From: Saccharina japonica
Taxonomy: Eukaryota > Sar > Phaeophyceae > Laminariales > Laminariaceae
Assembly (NCBI GenBank): GCA_008828725.1
Contig: MEHQ01000010.1
Coordinates: forward strand, 767,867 to 831,866
Reading direction: 5' to 3'
Length of the DNA: 64,000 bases
Under the pieces are notes generated by a model. The model was not told the origin of the DNA and made no database searches. It saw only the letters and a program-made list of their open reading frames with translations. A program made the translations under genes and the position numbers. Of this stretch, positions 12,301-23,120 are shown one piece after another. Positions within the stretch are counted from its first letter, which is position 1. The number at the start of each line of letters is the position of its first letter.

Positions 12301-12776
12301 GAGAGCAGCCACACGTTCGTGCTGAGCCACAAGAGCTTCGGCAGGAACTCGTTGCTTATCTTGCCGTCCGAGTACCACTCCGGCCGCTAAAGGGTAGGAC
12401 CGGAAGCAAATATGCAAACAGACAAGGACAATGGATTCATTAGCCCCGTTGAAATTAAATAGCCGTACCGAATATATCTACCACTTATTATACTCTCTGT
12501 GGGATCATCCACGAACTCAAGAGACCCTGGACAGCCGCACCCGAGTTGTTTGTTTTTGGATAAACAACTTGAAATAAGAGTCCTGTCATTTTTTCTGTGT
12601 TTTTTATATATTTTAATTACGATTATTCATCACTTTAACTTTCCAGCTCAACTCGTGTATAGTATAGGAGGTTTTAGGTTTTAACCTCACAGCGATGTTC
12701 TGGACTGTAGCAGACTATACGTAGCAGACTACAGCAGACTATAGCAGTAGCCGTGGCCACAGGTGTCGTCGTGTCC

Positions 12777-12815
<39 letters not shown>

Positions 12816-13413
12816 AGACATGCCTTCATTGTTAGCACTGCTCGTCGATTTCCATCGAATGCTGCTAACTCACGCTCTCGCGCTTTCCGCTAATCAATTT
12901 TATGCAAGAAAAAGTCCCTACGAGTATGCACTTGGCGAGAATTGAACTCACAAAATTGATTTTAGCAGGCACGAGGACGCTACCCTAACCCTAGCCCTAA
13001 GTGGTGAAGGGCGATACAGGGCGTCGAATACTGCTATATGCTGCCTCGGTCCCCCAGCAGTCCTACCAAGTACTAGTGATGGTATCGAAAAGTTATGAGC
13101 ATTCTCGCCGCATAAGCAGCTTTCAATTTCGTTTCTGACCCAAAAATACAAAAATACCTCTCAGGGTTGTTGAGACATAAGAAAATGCCATCGAACAGGT
13201 TGGAGTACTTTCGCCGCGCAGCAAGCGATTTGAATAATTCATTTTTGACCCGAAAACATACCTCAGCGTTGTTGAGACACGTCTGCAGCATGCGCGCAGA
13301 CGAGAGGGCGTTGGTGTTCTTCTTGGAGAAGACGCCCATGACCTTCAGCGGCCAGTACCAGCGATGCGCCGCAGAAGACCATCCCCACTTCTCATGCAGG
13401 GCAGGACTGCGCA
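6345..13413 (-). CDS. CBP3/UQCC1-like ubiquinol-cytochrome c chaperone with C-terminal WW domain
   Basis: Eight exons in transcription order: 13413-13262, 12386-12282, 12112-12050, 11870-11790, 11186-11118, 10442-10275, 9818-9525, 6458-6345 (TAA). All have GT-AG borders, and every junction is phase 0 after the first exon's 2-nt start. They give about 347 residues. CBP3-family landmarks appear in order: NVWLLSRRLLRE, ELLFDELWRETKRQMRS, YDHAY, then MSALWRGVFMNN and EYMDSELSDVY. Family members help assemble mitochondrial complex III by acting on newly made cytochrome b. The 98-codon seventh exon holds APPPPELK and a charged linker and ends RGRWRACLAESGK. The last exon starts AYYWHTKTREVTWDKPP, so the junction completes a WW domain. 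The N-terminal exon, expected to carry a mitochondrial presequence, was not found: the frame before 13413 has no ATG. An alternative end would use an acceptor at 10091 and a TAG at 10049, making the WW part a separate gene. Confidence 0.75.
6851..7045. repeat. Dispersed repeat family (TTCTTCACATTAAACC core), copy 1
   Basis: A core of about 150 bp starts at TGTGTGTTCTTCAC, continues through CCCAGTGTCCGTGCCGATT and CACAGAGATACTACGCT, and ends near 6998. Direct copies lie at 34190-34327, 47009-47170 and 59917-60062; inverted copies lie at 48070-48165 and 52565-52690. The following 45 bp (ATGCCATATACGACAGGCA to GCTAGCAATCCAG) also reappear at 48173-48215. The copy sits inside the last intron of the chaperone gene. 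No coding potential is visible. Confidence 0.8.
7535..7660. repeat. Short array of the AAGGGATATAAGGGACCCCT unit
   Basis: About five units of a roughly 23-bp repeat (AAGGGATATAAGGGACCCCT plus TTT) lie in the last chaperone intron. It is separated from the larger array of the same unit at 8460-8915 by an A-rich stretch and a GC-rich island. Confidence 0.85.
7790..8260 (-). other. GC-rich island inside the last chaperone intron
   Basis: A sharply GC-rich block lies between two arrays of the same minisatellite. On the minus strand two frames stay open for about 100 codons, one Ala/Thr-rich and one basic. No splice pair joins either to the flanking exons in phase, and exons 7 and 8 already join to a complete WW domain. 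I recognise no domain. It may be a captured gene fragment, an alternative exon or chance. Confidence 0.3.
8460..8915. repeat. Minisatellite of about 23 bp, roughly 19 copies
   Basis: Degenerate head-to-tail units built on AAGGGATATAAGGGACCCCT with T/C variation in the linker. On the minus strand it reads through as a Pro/Lys/Gly-rich repeat peptide, but it lies in an intron with no matching splice sites, so translation is unlikely. Confidence 0.9.
9124..9418. mobile_element. Mutator-like MITE, copy B
   Basis: Ends GACGCATGGTACGGTAGAGG and, on the opposite strand at 9418, GTGACGATTACGTTAGAGG match those of copies at 3298-3635 and 26008-26264. Interior words shared with copy A include GGGTGGTCACTT, AGCTCTATATTAATAGCAAG and TTTTGGGTTAAGGAG. 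No clear target duplication. It lies in the same chaperone intron, just 3' of the minisatellite. Confidence 0.55.
10921..11070. repeat. TACAG pentanucleotide repeat, 30 perfect copies
   Basis: 150 bp of uninterrupted TACAG lie in the intron between chaperone exons 10275-10442 and 11118-11186. A 5-bp period leaves all frames open or closed together, which explains the long repetitive frames seen here; none is a gene. Confidence 0.95.
12778..12810. repeat. Poly-C tract (about 33 C)
   Basis: A long homopolymer in the intron between chaperone exons 12282-12386 and 13262-13413. Homopolymers of this length are prone to sequencing and assembly length error. Confidence 0.9.
12925..13010 (-). other. 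tRNA-like remnant beside an interstitial telomere-like CCCTAA run
   Basis: On the minus strand GAGTTCAATTCTC resembles a tRNA T-arm (B box). Upstream of it 12983-13000 reads CCCTAACCCTAGCCCTAA on the plus strand, three near-perfect copies of a TTAGGG-type telomere unit. No cloverleaf can be folded, so this is at best a decayed tRNA-derived element. Confidence 0.3.
13078..13300. repeat. Tandem duplication overlapping a chaperone exon end
   Basis: About 110 bp at 13187-13300, including the last 39 bp of exon 13262-13413 and its donor, is matched by a diverged copy at 13078-13190. Shared words are TTTCTGACCC/TTTTTGACCC, ACCTC(T)CAG.GTTGTTGAGACA and TTCTCGCCGC/TTTCGCCGC. The outer copy preserves the exon-end sequence but has lost the GT donor. 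Confidence 0.6.
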
Positions 13414-14612
13414 CTGTAAAGAGACACGTATCAGGCACGCCATGCAACGAAGAAATATGACACTGAAACGGTCTGTCGAAGGCAGCCAAAATATCAGGTA
13501 CACTAAAAAAGCGTCGCAACTCTCCAACTCTTTCCCAGCAACACAACACTACCCTATTATAATCCCGAGTGTTTTGGCCCCTATGCTAATTCCAAGTGAT
13601 AAAGCGGGTAACATATAAATTGAGGAGACATTGCTCAGCTTGTGTGTGGCCAAGTCGGGCCCGGGGAACCCTACCATACATGTACGTGGCAAGCCAAGGG
13701 CTACGCTCACGCCGACCCTTACCCTTGCGAAAAAAAAAGCGGAACCGAGGGCGCCAAGGTAGACATCAACGCCTAAGCAAAACGCAAACAACCCTCCTTC
13801 CCTTCCCTCTCCGCAGGTACCAGGACGGCGAGGGGGAGACAGAAAAAGCCATCGCGGGCGTATACTCGTATACAGTTGGTACAGTACCCCTATTCAAGAG
13901 CGCCCCGTGACAATCTTAAGCCAAAACAAGCGCTCTTAACTACGCATCGCTCTTATCTGTAGTGGGCAATATATTGATTTTAGTATAGGCGGGTCATACC
14001 GATTTCACCGCTCTTAAATCCCGAATACTCTTATCTTTTCTTGGGCGCTATTAAATCGGGGTACCCACTGTATACTGTATAGTATGTGAACCCGAGGGTA
14101 TCTTAATCTATCTGAATCCCCTCTCTGCTGCGGCCAGACTACTTTCACCGCTGAATCGCAAGTCATTTGCTGCAGTCATCTAGCTGCAGTGCTGCCAAGG
14201 CGTATTTATGCGTATATTCCCTGGACAATCACCTTGTACGTAGTTGCATCCCCTCGTCTACATTTTATACGTACGAGTATTAAATAGTAGTCCACAGTTT
14301 TCCCTCTGGAACTTCAGAGGGAAGAAAATGTCGAGCCCAAATGACGATGACAGCATCGGCCACACGAAGCAGCCTAAGGAGGCATGGTGCTGGGGTAGGG
14401 GATAGGGGATGTGTCCGAACGGCAACGAAAAGAGCTGCAGATACGACACGCGCGCAGCAGGGTGATACTCGTATATACGACTCCAGGCTCTCCCTACTAC
14501 GAGGGGACATATTCATATATACGTATTTATATTATTTTTTAATACGGTAATCAGAACCCGAGATGGACCCACAAACCACAAACCCCGTGTTATATATATA
14601 TACAAGGGCTCC

Positions 14613-14644
14613 GCATGGGTGCCGGCATTCGCCGGCACCCATGC
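14613..14644. repeat. Perfect 14-bp hairpin
   Basis: GCATGGGTGCCGGC and its exact reverse complement are separated by ATTC. The stem is GC-rich and stands alone in AT-rich sequence with an upstream TATATATATA run. No matching element ends were found. It could be a foldback element core or a structured RNA. Confidence 0.8.
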
Positions 14645-16116
14645 TTCGGATAGGACATATACCTGGTACATTACTGCTGTAGTTATTTGGTACCATCCTT
14701 GCTATTTACGACAGTGTGATGGCGCTCGCTCGTATTTCGATACCTGACGCCCACGTGCAGAATCAAGGCAATGCCAAGGGTTGCAGGGAGAAGGGAATAT
14801 TCAGTTCGCAACCTCATTTCTCAGTCTCAACAGTCAGTCTCAGAAAGGCAATCAGTCGCATTCGGTGTTCCCTGGATAGTCTCAGTCCTCAGGATAGTTT
14901 GTGAGATTTACGACAACAACAATCTGATGGCGCTCGCTCGTGTTTTGACATCTGACACATACTACGTGCAGAATCAAGGCAATGCCAGGTGTTATTGCAG
15001 GAAGAAGGAAACGCTACTACTGCTGTAATTGCTGATACTCAGTTCGCAACTTCATTCTCAGTCTCTGTCAGAAATGCACCAGTCGAGGTCCCGGTGGCGG
15101 GCTCAGTTTCAGTTTTGGCACGTGCGGCAAAAACACTCCGTGCCGAGCAAGCGGTTCCGCATGGATATGCGAAATCGAGGCAACGGGGGGGAAATCTCAA
15201 TTATTCTCTGACTCTCGTGTGTCTGAGCAGACTCGTATCTAGCACTGTACACTACAACAAACAGTAGTACTGCTGTACAGCAGTACGTACTACACAACAG
15301 CACTCAGCAATACTATACACACCAGCTACTCGCTACGTCGTACATACAGTACTCGTACCTGGTACTACTCTTACGTACTGCTGTTTGTTCTTGTACGTAT
15401 TACAGCCAGGCACAGCAGTAATATATCTACGCTGAAAAATAAGCTACAGTACTGTTGTACTGAATCCACCCGAAAAAAAATCAGCCGAGTTTTCATGCAT
15501 CCGTGGATCTTTGAGTTTTTAATTGAGGCGAGATATTTTGAGTTGAGACTCGCACCACAAATATCTCTCTCAGCAGCAACAGCACCACGCATATCATCCT
15601 CAGCGGCCAGTAGAGCCGAGATATCTCCTCAAGATCCACGCACTTCGAGGTCGCTGCGCTCGGCGGCGGCGCTTGGCTCGAGAGTGCGCGCGGGCGGAAA
15701 GTCACGGGCGGAGGCTGAGGGGGGCGACCCTCGAGAAGAGCGGGCGAGAAAGCCAACGCGAGGCCTTCAAAACGGGTCCCGAGTGCGAGTCCGGTCTAAA
15801 GCGAAGTCAGAGCCGAACAGGTCCAAGATCACCTGAGTGGTCAATGCTCATTTTATTTATATCTATATATGTATCCCCAGGGGTACACGAAAAAAACTCC
15901 CCCTTCACCCCACTGCTGCTGTACCCATTTGCCAGACCCAGAAAGGGGATACAAAAACCAAGTAAAAAACAAACGTGAAAAAAAGTTGCTGTTCGTAATT
16001 TCGTCTACAAATCCCAACGCAATGATTTATTTTTTCATTTTTTTGACATTGGTAAGGAGTCTAATATGAATAGGCCATTTTCTCTGTTTGGCGAGCACCC
16101 TTGCTGATACCCTCTA

Positions 16117-16476
16117 ATGCGTTCGTGCACACCATCTGCGGTGCTGAAAATCATGGCTCGCTGTGATAGTGATAATATTGACTCGTCGTTTATTTTGGTC
16201 GAGGTACATGGGTCCCAAAAGGAAATTAAAGGTTCGTACGTAATGCTATGCTCATACATCAGCGAATACCAGCGAAAGCGCGATAGGCGCTCGTGTCCGG
16301 TTCCCTGCATCACCATATCGTTCGTCATTAGTGCTGCTGCTGCTGCTGCTGCTGTTGGGTCGTCTGTGGCGTTCGGCTATAACCGGTCCGCTGAGAAGTT
16401 GATGCCGGAACTGCTTGCTGGCTGCCAGGTATATTCGAATAGGAAACGCACTCGTACGTACACAGCCATGTACTAT
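16117..16476. other. Doubtful coding island, open on both strands
   Basis: A plus-strand frame from an ATG at 16117 is open for 120 codons; it includes a run of seven Ala codons from a TGC repeat at 16331-16353. A minus-strand frame from an ATG at 16328 is open for 97 codons and has a more natural mix of Trp, Tyr and His (LSRFRWYSLMYEHSITYEP). Neither shows a known domain. At most one is real; a decayed mobile element is possible. Confidence 0.2.
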
Positions 16477-16663
16477 TGAATAGGAGTATACATATTATAT
16501 GAGATGCCACAGGGGGGGGGTTGCTCGAGAGACCAGGGACACAAATTAACAGCAAAAGGTCACGCGGTATATAGGCGATCAATCAAGCATCGCCCCGAGC
16601 ACTCACCGTGCACTTGGACAATCAAGGCAATTTTGTAGCCACATCCCGTATCACATTGTTCGA

Positions 16664-17199
16664 ATGTTTAAACGCCTGCAGTCATTTGTGGAAGCTCTGA
16701 CTCATGACGATACCAAGATACAACGAGCTGCTGCGATCAGGACACTACGTTGAGCCAAGTAACTTACACCGACTGCTGCTCTGTTGAAGTGGACAAACAT
16801 AAACTCTCTCACCTTCCCCGGCTTCTGATGGTTGTGCCTCAGATGCCTCTGGCTGCGTTGGAGCTCCGCCCTGCCTTTGCGCCGTCGACGTGTGATGGAT
16901 GCATCGCGCCTCTAAAGCCGGAAAAGTAGTCTTGACTGCTCGAGAACGAGCAGGTTGTCGCTCGCAACGTAATTGATAACTGCTTGCCAGTCCACGAGAA
17001 GTACCCGCCGTGACGAGCGGTCGCGCAAACCTTGAGGCAGCAACGGTAACGCTTCTTTGCAGCCTACGAAAACGAGGAACCGGAGGAGAACGAGGCGGAC
17101 CAGATCAGTCAGAACAGATTCAAGCAGTGCAGCTGGATGCGTGTCAACGCTCGAGCTCAGTGGGACAGCGATACCAGAACGAGTACAAGTACAGCAGGT
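16664..17199 (+). other. Possible coding islands, unidentified
   Basis: Three plus-strand pieces look protein-like. 16664-16753 encodes FVEALTHDDTKIQRAAAIRT from an ATG. 16842-16925 follows GTGCCTCAG and encodes PSTCDGCIAPLKPEK before a TAG. 17061-17199 lies between TTCTTTGCAG and AG|GTATCG and in one frame encodes YENEEPEENEADQISQNRFK. Phases do not join them cleanly and other frames are also open, so they are not assembled into a gene. Confidence 0.2.
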
Positions 17200-17751
17200 A
17201 TCGGGTTATGTTCCAAACCATGAAGGGACCCACTATTGTCCATCAACGCCAGACCCGTTTCTTTGCTCAGAGACGTTGCGAACACACACCGTTCAACCTC
17301 TGAACTCACAGGATAGATGGCCTCGCAGCACTCATTGTGTGGGCGGCAATGCACTCGCGTGAACACGCTGCGACTACTGTGTTGCTGCACTGCTGTACTG
17401 CTGTGCGTGGCTGATGCGAGACGTACTCCATTTATTGCTCGGTGTGGAACTCCCTACGGAACCTATGGGTTTCTAATTAGAACCTGTACGCCTCTGCCAT
17501 AAATACGGGAAATATACTTAAACGTCCCCTACAATTGGTTCTTGGGCAATATCGATGGTTCACAATTAGGTTCTAAAGAGTACATCCACACAAATATCAC
17601 GTAGATCCACAACACCGACCGTATCGGTATCGTCAGACTGCTGCAGCAGCTGCGGATGCCACTACTATGCCAGCATCCTCGCATCACCATGACATTGTGC
17701 CTTGATATCATGTGGCACATATCTTCGTTCTGAATATGCCTGGTTCGGGAC

Positions 17752-17945
17752 TATGTGTGCTTTGCCTGGATCAGGACTACCACCGTGTGCTGTGTGCCCG
17801 GATCAGGACTGCTGCTGTGTTCTGTGCCTGGATCAGAATTACGTGCTGTGCATAGATCAGGGTTGCGTGCGGTGCCTGGATCAGGACTGCGTGATGTGCC
17901 TGGTTCAGAACTGTGTGCGGTGCCTGGATCAGGACTGTGTGTCAT
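17752..17945. repeat. 24-bp minisatellite reading as Cys-rich octapeptides
   Basis: About seven diverged units of TGCCTGGATCAGGACTGCGT plus 4 bp. One plus-strand frame gives an eight-residue repeat (CLDQDCVR and variants) over 60 residues. The other frames and the opposite strand are also open, as expected for a 24-bp period, so coding is not implied. Confidence 0.8.
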
Positions 17946-18584
17946 ATATATGTACTCGCGGCTATCCTCGGGGTTAAGCGTGTGTTTGTGCCTGGCCATT
18001 CTGGGTGTCTGATCTTCGATCTGTAGAGAAATTCTATTTTTTGGCTTTGGGGCTTCAGTTCAGCAAGGGGAAAATGAAAATGACTACTATTATACTACGA
18101 CGTACTGCTGTACAGGCAGTAACATCGGCAGTGCGGGTCACCGTACCATACCAGTACATCGGCAGTGCGGGTCACCCGAAGCCGCCCGGACTGCCGGAGT
18201 AGGGACTAGGGGGTGGCTACATTTGATGTACAAAGTTATACGACATGGATGGGCGGTGCATGCTGCTTTCACCGAAGCTGCTGCGGCGCTCATCGCACTA
18301 CAGCAGTATCAATATACAGAAATTGTTGAGGTTGATACAGCATTCTCGTACAGGTTGTTACTGATTATTCGGTCGCTTCGGTCCCTAGGACGGACACTAA
18401 TAATGTGAAAGACTGCACTTACCGACTGTTTCAGGACCCACACGTTATCATGACGAATGTACATATAAAATATGATACATGGCCAGTGCCCATCATCTTA
18501 CCGTGCATCCGACGCCACCAGGGTCATAAATTCGCCTTCAGCGAGATGTGCGCTGTCGCCGAAGACGATGTGCGGCTCCCCGCC

Positions 18585-18668
18585 AGGGGCCCCCGGAGGG
18601 CCCCCGGAGGTCCTCCCGGGAGGGCCCCCGGGGGGCTCTCGGGAGGGCCCCTGGAGGACCGCCGGAGG
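18585..18668. repeat. GC-only nested palindromes
   Basis: The stretch is made of GGGCCCCCGG, CCTCCCGGGAGG, GGGAGGGCCC and similar self-complementary words, nearly pure G/C within AT-rich surroundings. Three CGCC(T/G)GCGGCGAAA-like short palindromes follow at 18811-18900. The source is unknown; assembly slippage should be considered. Confidence 0.75.
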
Positions 18669-19229
18669 CAAAAAATTGCGATTTTCGTGACTAATTCATG
18701 GGTTAACCCCGTTTAAACCCGCAAATGGTAATGAACGGATGAGTTATAAGGATGTTCATGAATTTGATAAGCTGGCGTCCAGCAGAATGACGAGAAAGCG
18801 TCTAAAAAAAAATCGCCTGCGGCGAAAAAGTCAATCCATTTTTTTTTACGCCTCCGGCGAAACCCCCTCCTACACATTTTTTTCGCCTGCGGCGAAAAAA
18901 CGTGCGGCCCCCAAAAAGCGATGTGCAGCAAGCCGCACATAGCCTCCGGCAACTTGTGCGCTGCGCGCTATTTCTCAGATATTTGTGCGCCAGCGCACCA
19001 GCGCACCACCTATTTACGACCCTGGACGCCACCGACATTCCTGTCGCTTCATTTTCCGATGTTTGCCATTCTACTATTAATACTGCATACTGTTTTGCAG
19101 AGCTTCTCGGCTTCCCCCCTTATTTCTGACTACGGAAGGCAGTTTTGCTCTAAAATGTGTCCCACATCCTATCTGCGAGTCAGTAGTCAAGTGCTATTCT
19201 GTTGTTTCCAATACCACCACCACCAGCTA

Positions 19230-19371
19230 TTAAAACCCCACCCTGCCATCAAGCGCGCCAAACCACTCGATGGCACCTCGGATGCTCGCGGTTATGTTCA
19301 ACGCACCGCTGGCATTAGGAACGATCAACTTCCCCAAGCCAAGGCTTCCGACAATCATCCCGCTAACGCCA
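19230..19371 (-). CDS. Possible last exon, unknown protein
   Basis: On the minus strand an acceptor-like TTTTATACATGCAG is followed by about 46 codons of smooth composition (GMIVGSLGLGKLIVPNASGA then ASIRGAIEWFGALDGRVGF) and a TAA. The first nucleotide would complete a codon from an upstream exon. No upstream exon or domain was recognised. It could be a chance frame. Confidence 0.2.
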
Positions 19372-20348
19372 CTGCATGTATAAAACTGACTCATATACAG
19401 AAGCACACACAGGCGTACCCTTAATACCTCCCCCCCCTCACGGTTTTTGAGCATGCTAACATTGGAGGACATCGAAGCCTAAGCCACCACCAACTCGCTT
19501 ACTTAAAACCCGCTGGCACCAGTCAACAGCTCTCCGGCCGCACTGTCTGCGAAAAAATATACAGCAGTATCGCGCATTTAACAAGAGAACTGCTGTCATT
19601 CGCCCATTCTGGCCGGTCTACGCCACCGATGCACGCCCCCCACCCGCCCCGTCTTCGCCCCCAGGTGGATGCACGCGAACCTATATACACACTTTCCTGT
19701 TGCCGCCATTCGTCAAATGTGCTCGAAGTCAGAGTGGTGCCGTACAGCGGTGCTCTTGAGGGGCAAAGCCCCCCCCACGCTAGATTTTCCGCTGTGATAC
19801 TTTTCGGCCCGTTATTCTCGCCGTTGACCCGCCGTCAGTGTCTCGACACTCCTGAAGGAGAAGGGATAGCCTCAGCGCTGGCGAAACAAGTCTAACAGGC
19901 CATACCTTCTCACTATTTCATAGCAGTGCACGATTGTCTCTCGACACAATAATTGCTCGTTATCACTTCGGGTTACTTAAGCAGGCAGGTAAAGGAATAA
20001 CGCAAGCAGGCATTTAAGAAACCCTGTAGACCCTATATACACTCCCTATATTAATTATTAACTTTACGTGTTATAATACTGTACGAAGTAGTGTGCTTTG
20101 TTATAATCGCTCCCTACGCTCGGCCGTCCTCGTGCCCTTTTCCTTTCGCATACTAGAAGCGTAAGGAATACGCTTATACCAGTATACTCAATTTTCATGA
20201 TATACGTGGGCGAATGCAGGGTCGGTGTCGAATTAACTCTCAGCGCGTTTGAGAGTTGCACCTAACCAACCCTCATTCATCCTTGTTGCTACCTCCTTGA
20301 GTCTTGGTTTGTTTCGTCGTGTTTTTATAACACTATAACAATGTATAC

Positions 20349-20404
20349 CTGGTGATGTTTCTGAGTGATCAACGTTGAAGCTCATGTTACACGTCGGCAA
20401 ACAC
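20349..20404. repeat. GATCAACGTTGAAGCTCATG family, first copy
   Basis: A conserved end of about 50 bp, TGAGTGATCAACGTTGAAGC followed by TCATG..GCACATTGTCGG.TGGCAAACAC, occurs here and at about 23157, 24326, 24472, 25262 and 27075, each preceded by unrelated or partly related sequence. Several copies sit beside an ACCTGGTA word. It looks like the fixed end of an interspersed element with truncated or variable bodies. Confidence 0.65.
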
Positions 20405-20689
20405 AATACTAATTTTCTCCGCGGGAACTAAGCAAAGTTGGGCGTAGTGCGGGTACTCTACTTCCTGTGAAGGTGTTGTTACCCACTGAGCTAGAGGAAT
20501 AAAATACCGATTACCCAGCCCGGGGTAATCCTTATACTTCGTATCACCCCCCCCCCCTCTAAACGGCGGCATATTTGGGACGTCGGTACCGTATACGGCC
20601 GTACGTTGACCCACTCTCGCTTAGTTTCAGTATCTTGAGAGCCAGGCAGGCATGTTTAGGAACGCACGTGCAAGTGTTAGCGTTCCTAT

Positions 20690-20795
20690 AAAGTAAAAGT
20701 TCGAAGTGAGATTCGAACCCGTGTCCTTCACGAACTCAATTTTGTGTCCAGGAAATTTCAAGTATGCCACCGCCCCCCCCCCCCACTCGAGTTTT
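20690..20795 (-). other. tRNA-derived element candidate
   Basis: On the minus strand the words GTGGCATACTTG (A-box-like) and ACGGGTTCGAATCTCAC (T-arm, B-box-like) are spaced about 50 bp apart, then a T run follows. The T-stem pairs but the rest does not make a full cloverleaf, so a SINE head is likelier than a functional tRNA. Confidence 0.35.
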
Positions 20796-21048
20796 ATATC
20801 CGCCACATGTATGTAACTTTCGGTTTTGACTGGCATATCTGATCCTTACTTGTCTTGTGTATTCGTTTTCGTTGGAAGCCCATACTTAAGTTACTTAAGT
20901 TCCTTGTATCTTCGTTGTGCCTGCACTTGTATGTATTATGCGATTCTTAGGGGGGCAATGCTACGGATTGCTGCGGCGATATACCATAGGCGGTCAGATA
21001 TCATAATAGGCGGTCATATACCAGGTGCGGCCATAAGCGGATACTATT

Positions 21049-21097
21049 ACTGCTGCTACTACTACTACTACTACTACTACTGCTACTGCTACTGCTG

Positions 21098-21189
<92 letters not shown>

Positions 21190-21201
21190 GCTGCTGCTGC
21201 T
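21049..21201. repeat. TAC trinucleotide microsatellite
   Basis: About 50 units of TAC with scattered TGC interruptions. It explains the poly-Tyr, poly-Val and poly-Ser frames in this region. A second array lies at 58990-59083. Confidence 0.95.
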
Positions 21202-22937
21202 TTGGTTGGCGAACAATGTCCATATAGCAAGCAGTGGATACTCCATCTCGCTAATTACGAGTAATGATAATACCAGTAAATACCTCGTGAGTCGTGAGTC
21301 GTTTCTGTCTGACTACGATCGACTGCTGCTTACTGCTGTCTGGCGCACCCTAGGCCCTCACACACCCCGTTAGGAGCGTTCCTCAATCTCACGGCCACGG
21401 CCTGTAGTTTCCTGTGAGGAGCTGTTGCTATCCACAAGTAAGTGAACAAACGTTGGGGGGCTATTTTGGCTTCATCGTGTGTACCCCAGTTTCCGACCGA
21501 TTTAGACCACAGCAACACCTCAAAGTTGGGACGTATAGGTCTCTCTTGGGACCCTGACGAAGGCCAAGCTGAAGAGAATCACAACCTACTGCTGTGACGA
21601 GATGCACTTTGGGTCACCACCCGCTCTTCGCTAGGCACGAACCAGCCAGAGATGCAAACGCAGCATTTCAAGAAAACGGAGGATAATTTCATGCCGATCA
21701 GACATCTAGAAATGAGATAATTTGCCAAAAGTCTGCTCTCGTTCATACGAAGTATACAGCCAGTAGTATATGAAAATACTTAATTTTGCAAAAGGGGGAG
21801 AACAAGATGGTAGTTTAACCTTTTTAATATTATCAATGTGTTTCTATGCATTAACACCATGTGTACATTGCAAAAAATATTCCTCGCTGATTTCAAGCAG
21901 TTTTTCTTCAAAACAATGGGTGCGCAGTTTTTTTTACCACCTGCAAACAATATCCCATACATATTCCAAGCACTTTTCCGTCACAATGTTGGGGAGGCGC
22001 AGTTGTAAAATCACCACTTTACCGGGGACAGGGGGACTATAGCCCCGGGTGACCCACCAGTATCCCCACCTCAACGGATCCCAAGACAACGACATATTAA
22101 AAGGTCAGAGGTATAGCGATACCTGTACTGCTGACTGGTATGGTTTCAGTATGAACAGACTACCGGTACTGTATGCAATAGTAGAGAGAGTGAACTCTAC
22201 ATCCATCGTCTGAACTAACAATAACGAATAGCAGCAGCAGCTGCAGTACTACTGTTTGTAGCGTCTATTTAATAGACATCCCTGCGTTCAAAGGATCACC
22301 TTTCTTCGCACTTTCAGGCACAACCACGCCACCACGCTGCCACCACACCCTCTCGCGTACGTGGCCACTATTTTTGGCAGTTTCCCGGCTTTCAAGAGGC
22401 GCAGTTTGGTCGTAAGTTGTAAGTTTTGCCGACAGTTACGCCACCACCACGCTTAATTTGTGAACTTGAAGTGTGGACGGTTTACGATTTTCTCGCATTT
22501 CTGCTGAAACCAAAGGTTCCATTTTTTGGTCCATTTCTGTTTTGTTTTTGTTGTTGCTTTTTGTTGCTTTTTTTGTCACAGCAAAAAGAGTGACGGTTTC
22601 AAGCCGTGAGCCTGTGGGTGGCTTGGCCGGAAAAACAAACCCAAACAAAAATACTTCGCTCGTAATTAATACCTGCTAGAGTGTTGTATTGACTCTCCAC
22701 GACTCGGCGGCTGAGGCGCTGATTGATGCTACATACGAAGTACATATATACGTTGTTTTTCGCTCCGTATATATATGTAAAAGAGAAGAAGGAAGGGTTT
22801 ACGTACAGCAAGTGAAGAAAGGTGGCGTAAATTAAAGGCTGTATCGTATATGAATAGGTACATAATGGAGTACACCATGTATGTGCATCTTGATAGGTTT
22901 CTTTTTTTGCTTTCATTGGTTTAGGAATCCGACGCAA

Positions 22938-23120
22938 GTCGACGAGGGAAGAAAGTGCTGAAATCTTCTCGCGATAAAAATGCAAGGCAAGAACCGTAGT
23001 GGGGGAGGAGGGAGAAGAGCCCACTTTGTGACCCCGGATCTGAGTTACGACTAAGAAGGAGAGAGAAAGGAAGGGCGAAGATAATAAATGGGATGGAAAA
23101 AAAAAATAAAAAAAAAAATG
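22938..23120. mobile_element. SINE-like retroposon body, copy 1
   Basis: From GTCGACGAGGGAAGAAAGTG to ATGGGATGGAAAA this matches 30174-30348 at roughly 90% (for example CTTCTCGCGATAAAAATGCA). It ends in an A-rich tail interrupted by T at 23097-23120, the expected mark of retroposition. No tRNA-like head is evident directly upstream of this copy. Confidence 0.65.

Noticed and set aside
13414-13549. Continuation of the chaperone N-terminus without an intron
   Set aside because: The frame opens with GTG and has no ATG, and the sequence before 13413 (TCTCTTTACAG) is a good acceptor.
13725-13770. First chaperone exon with an ATG and a GTAAGG donor (minus strand)
   Set aside because: With the nine T residues present, the donor phase does not match exon 13413. 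It would fit only if the homopolymer were one base shorter.
17702-17977. Cys-rich secreted peptide gene
   Set aside because: The 24-bp minisatellite leaves several frames open on both strands, and no signal peptide or splice support is present.
20826-21246. Poly-Tyr, poly-Val and poly-Ser frames
   Set aside because: Products of the TAC microsatellite, open in every frame.
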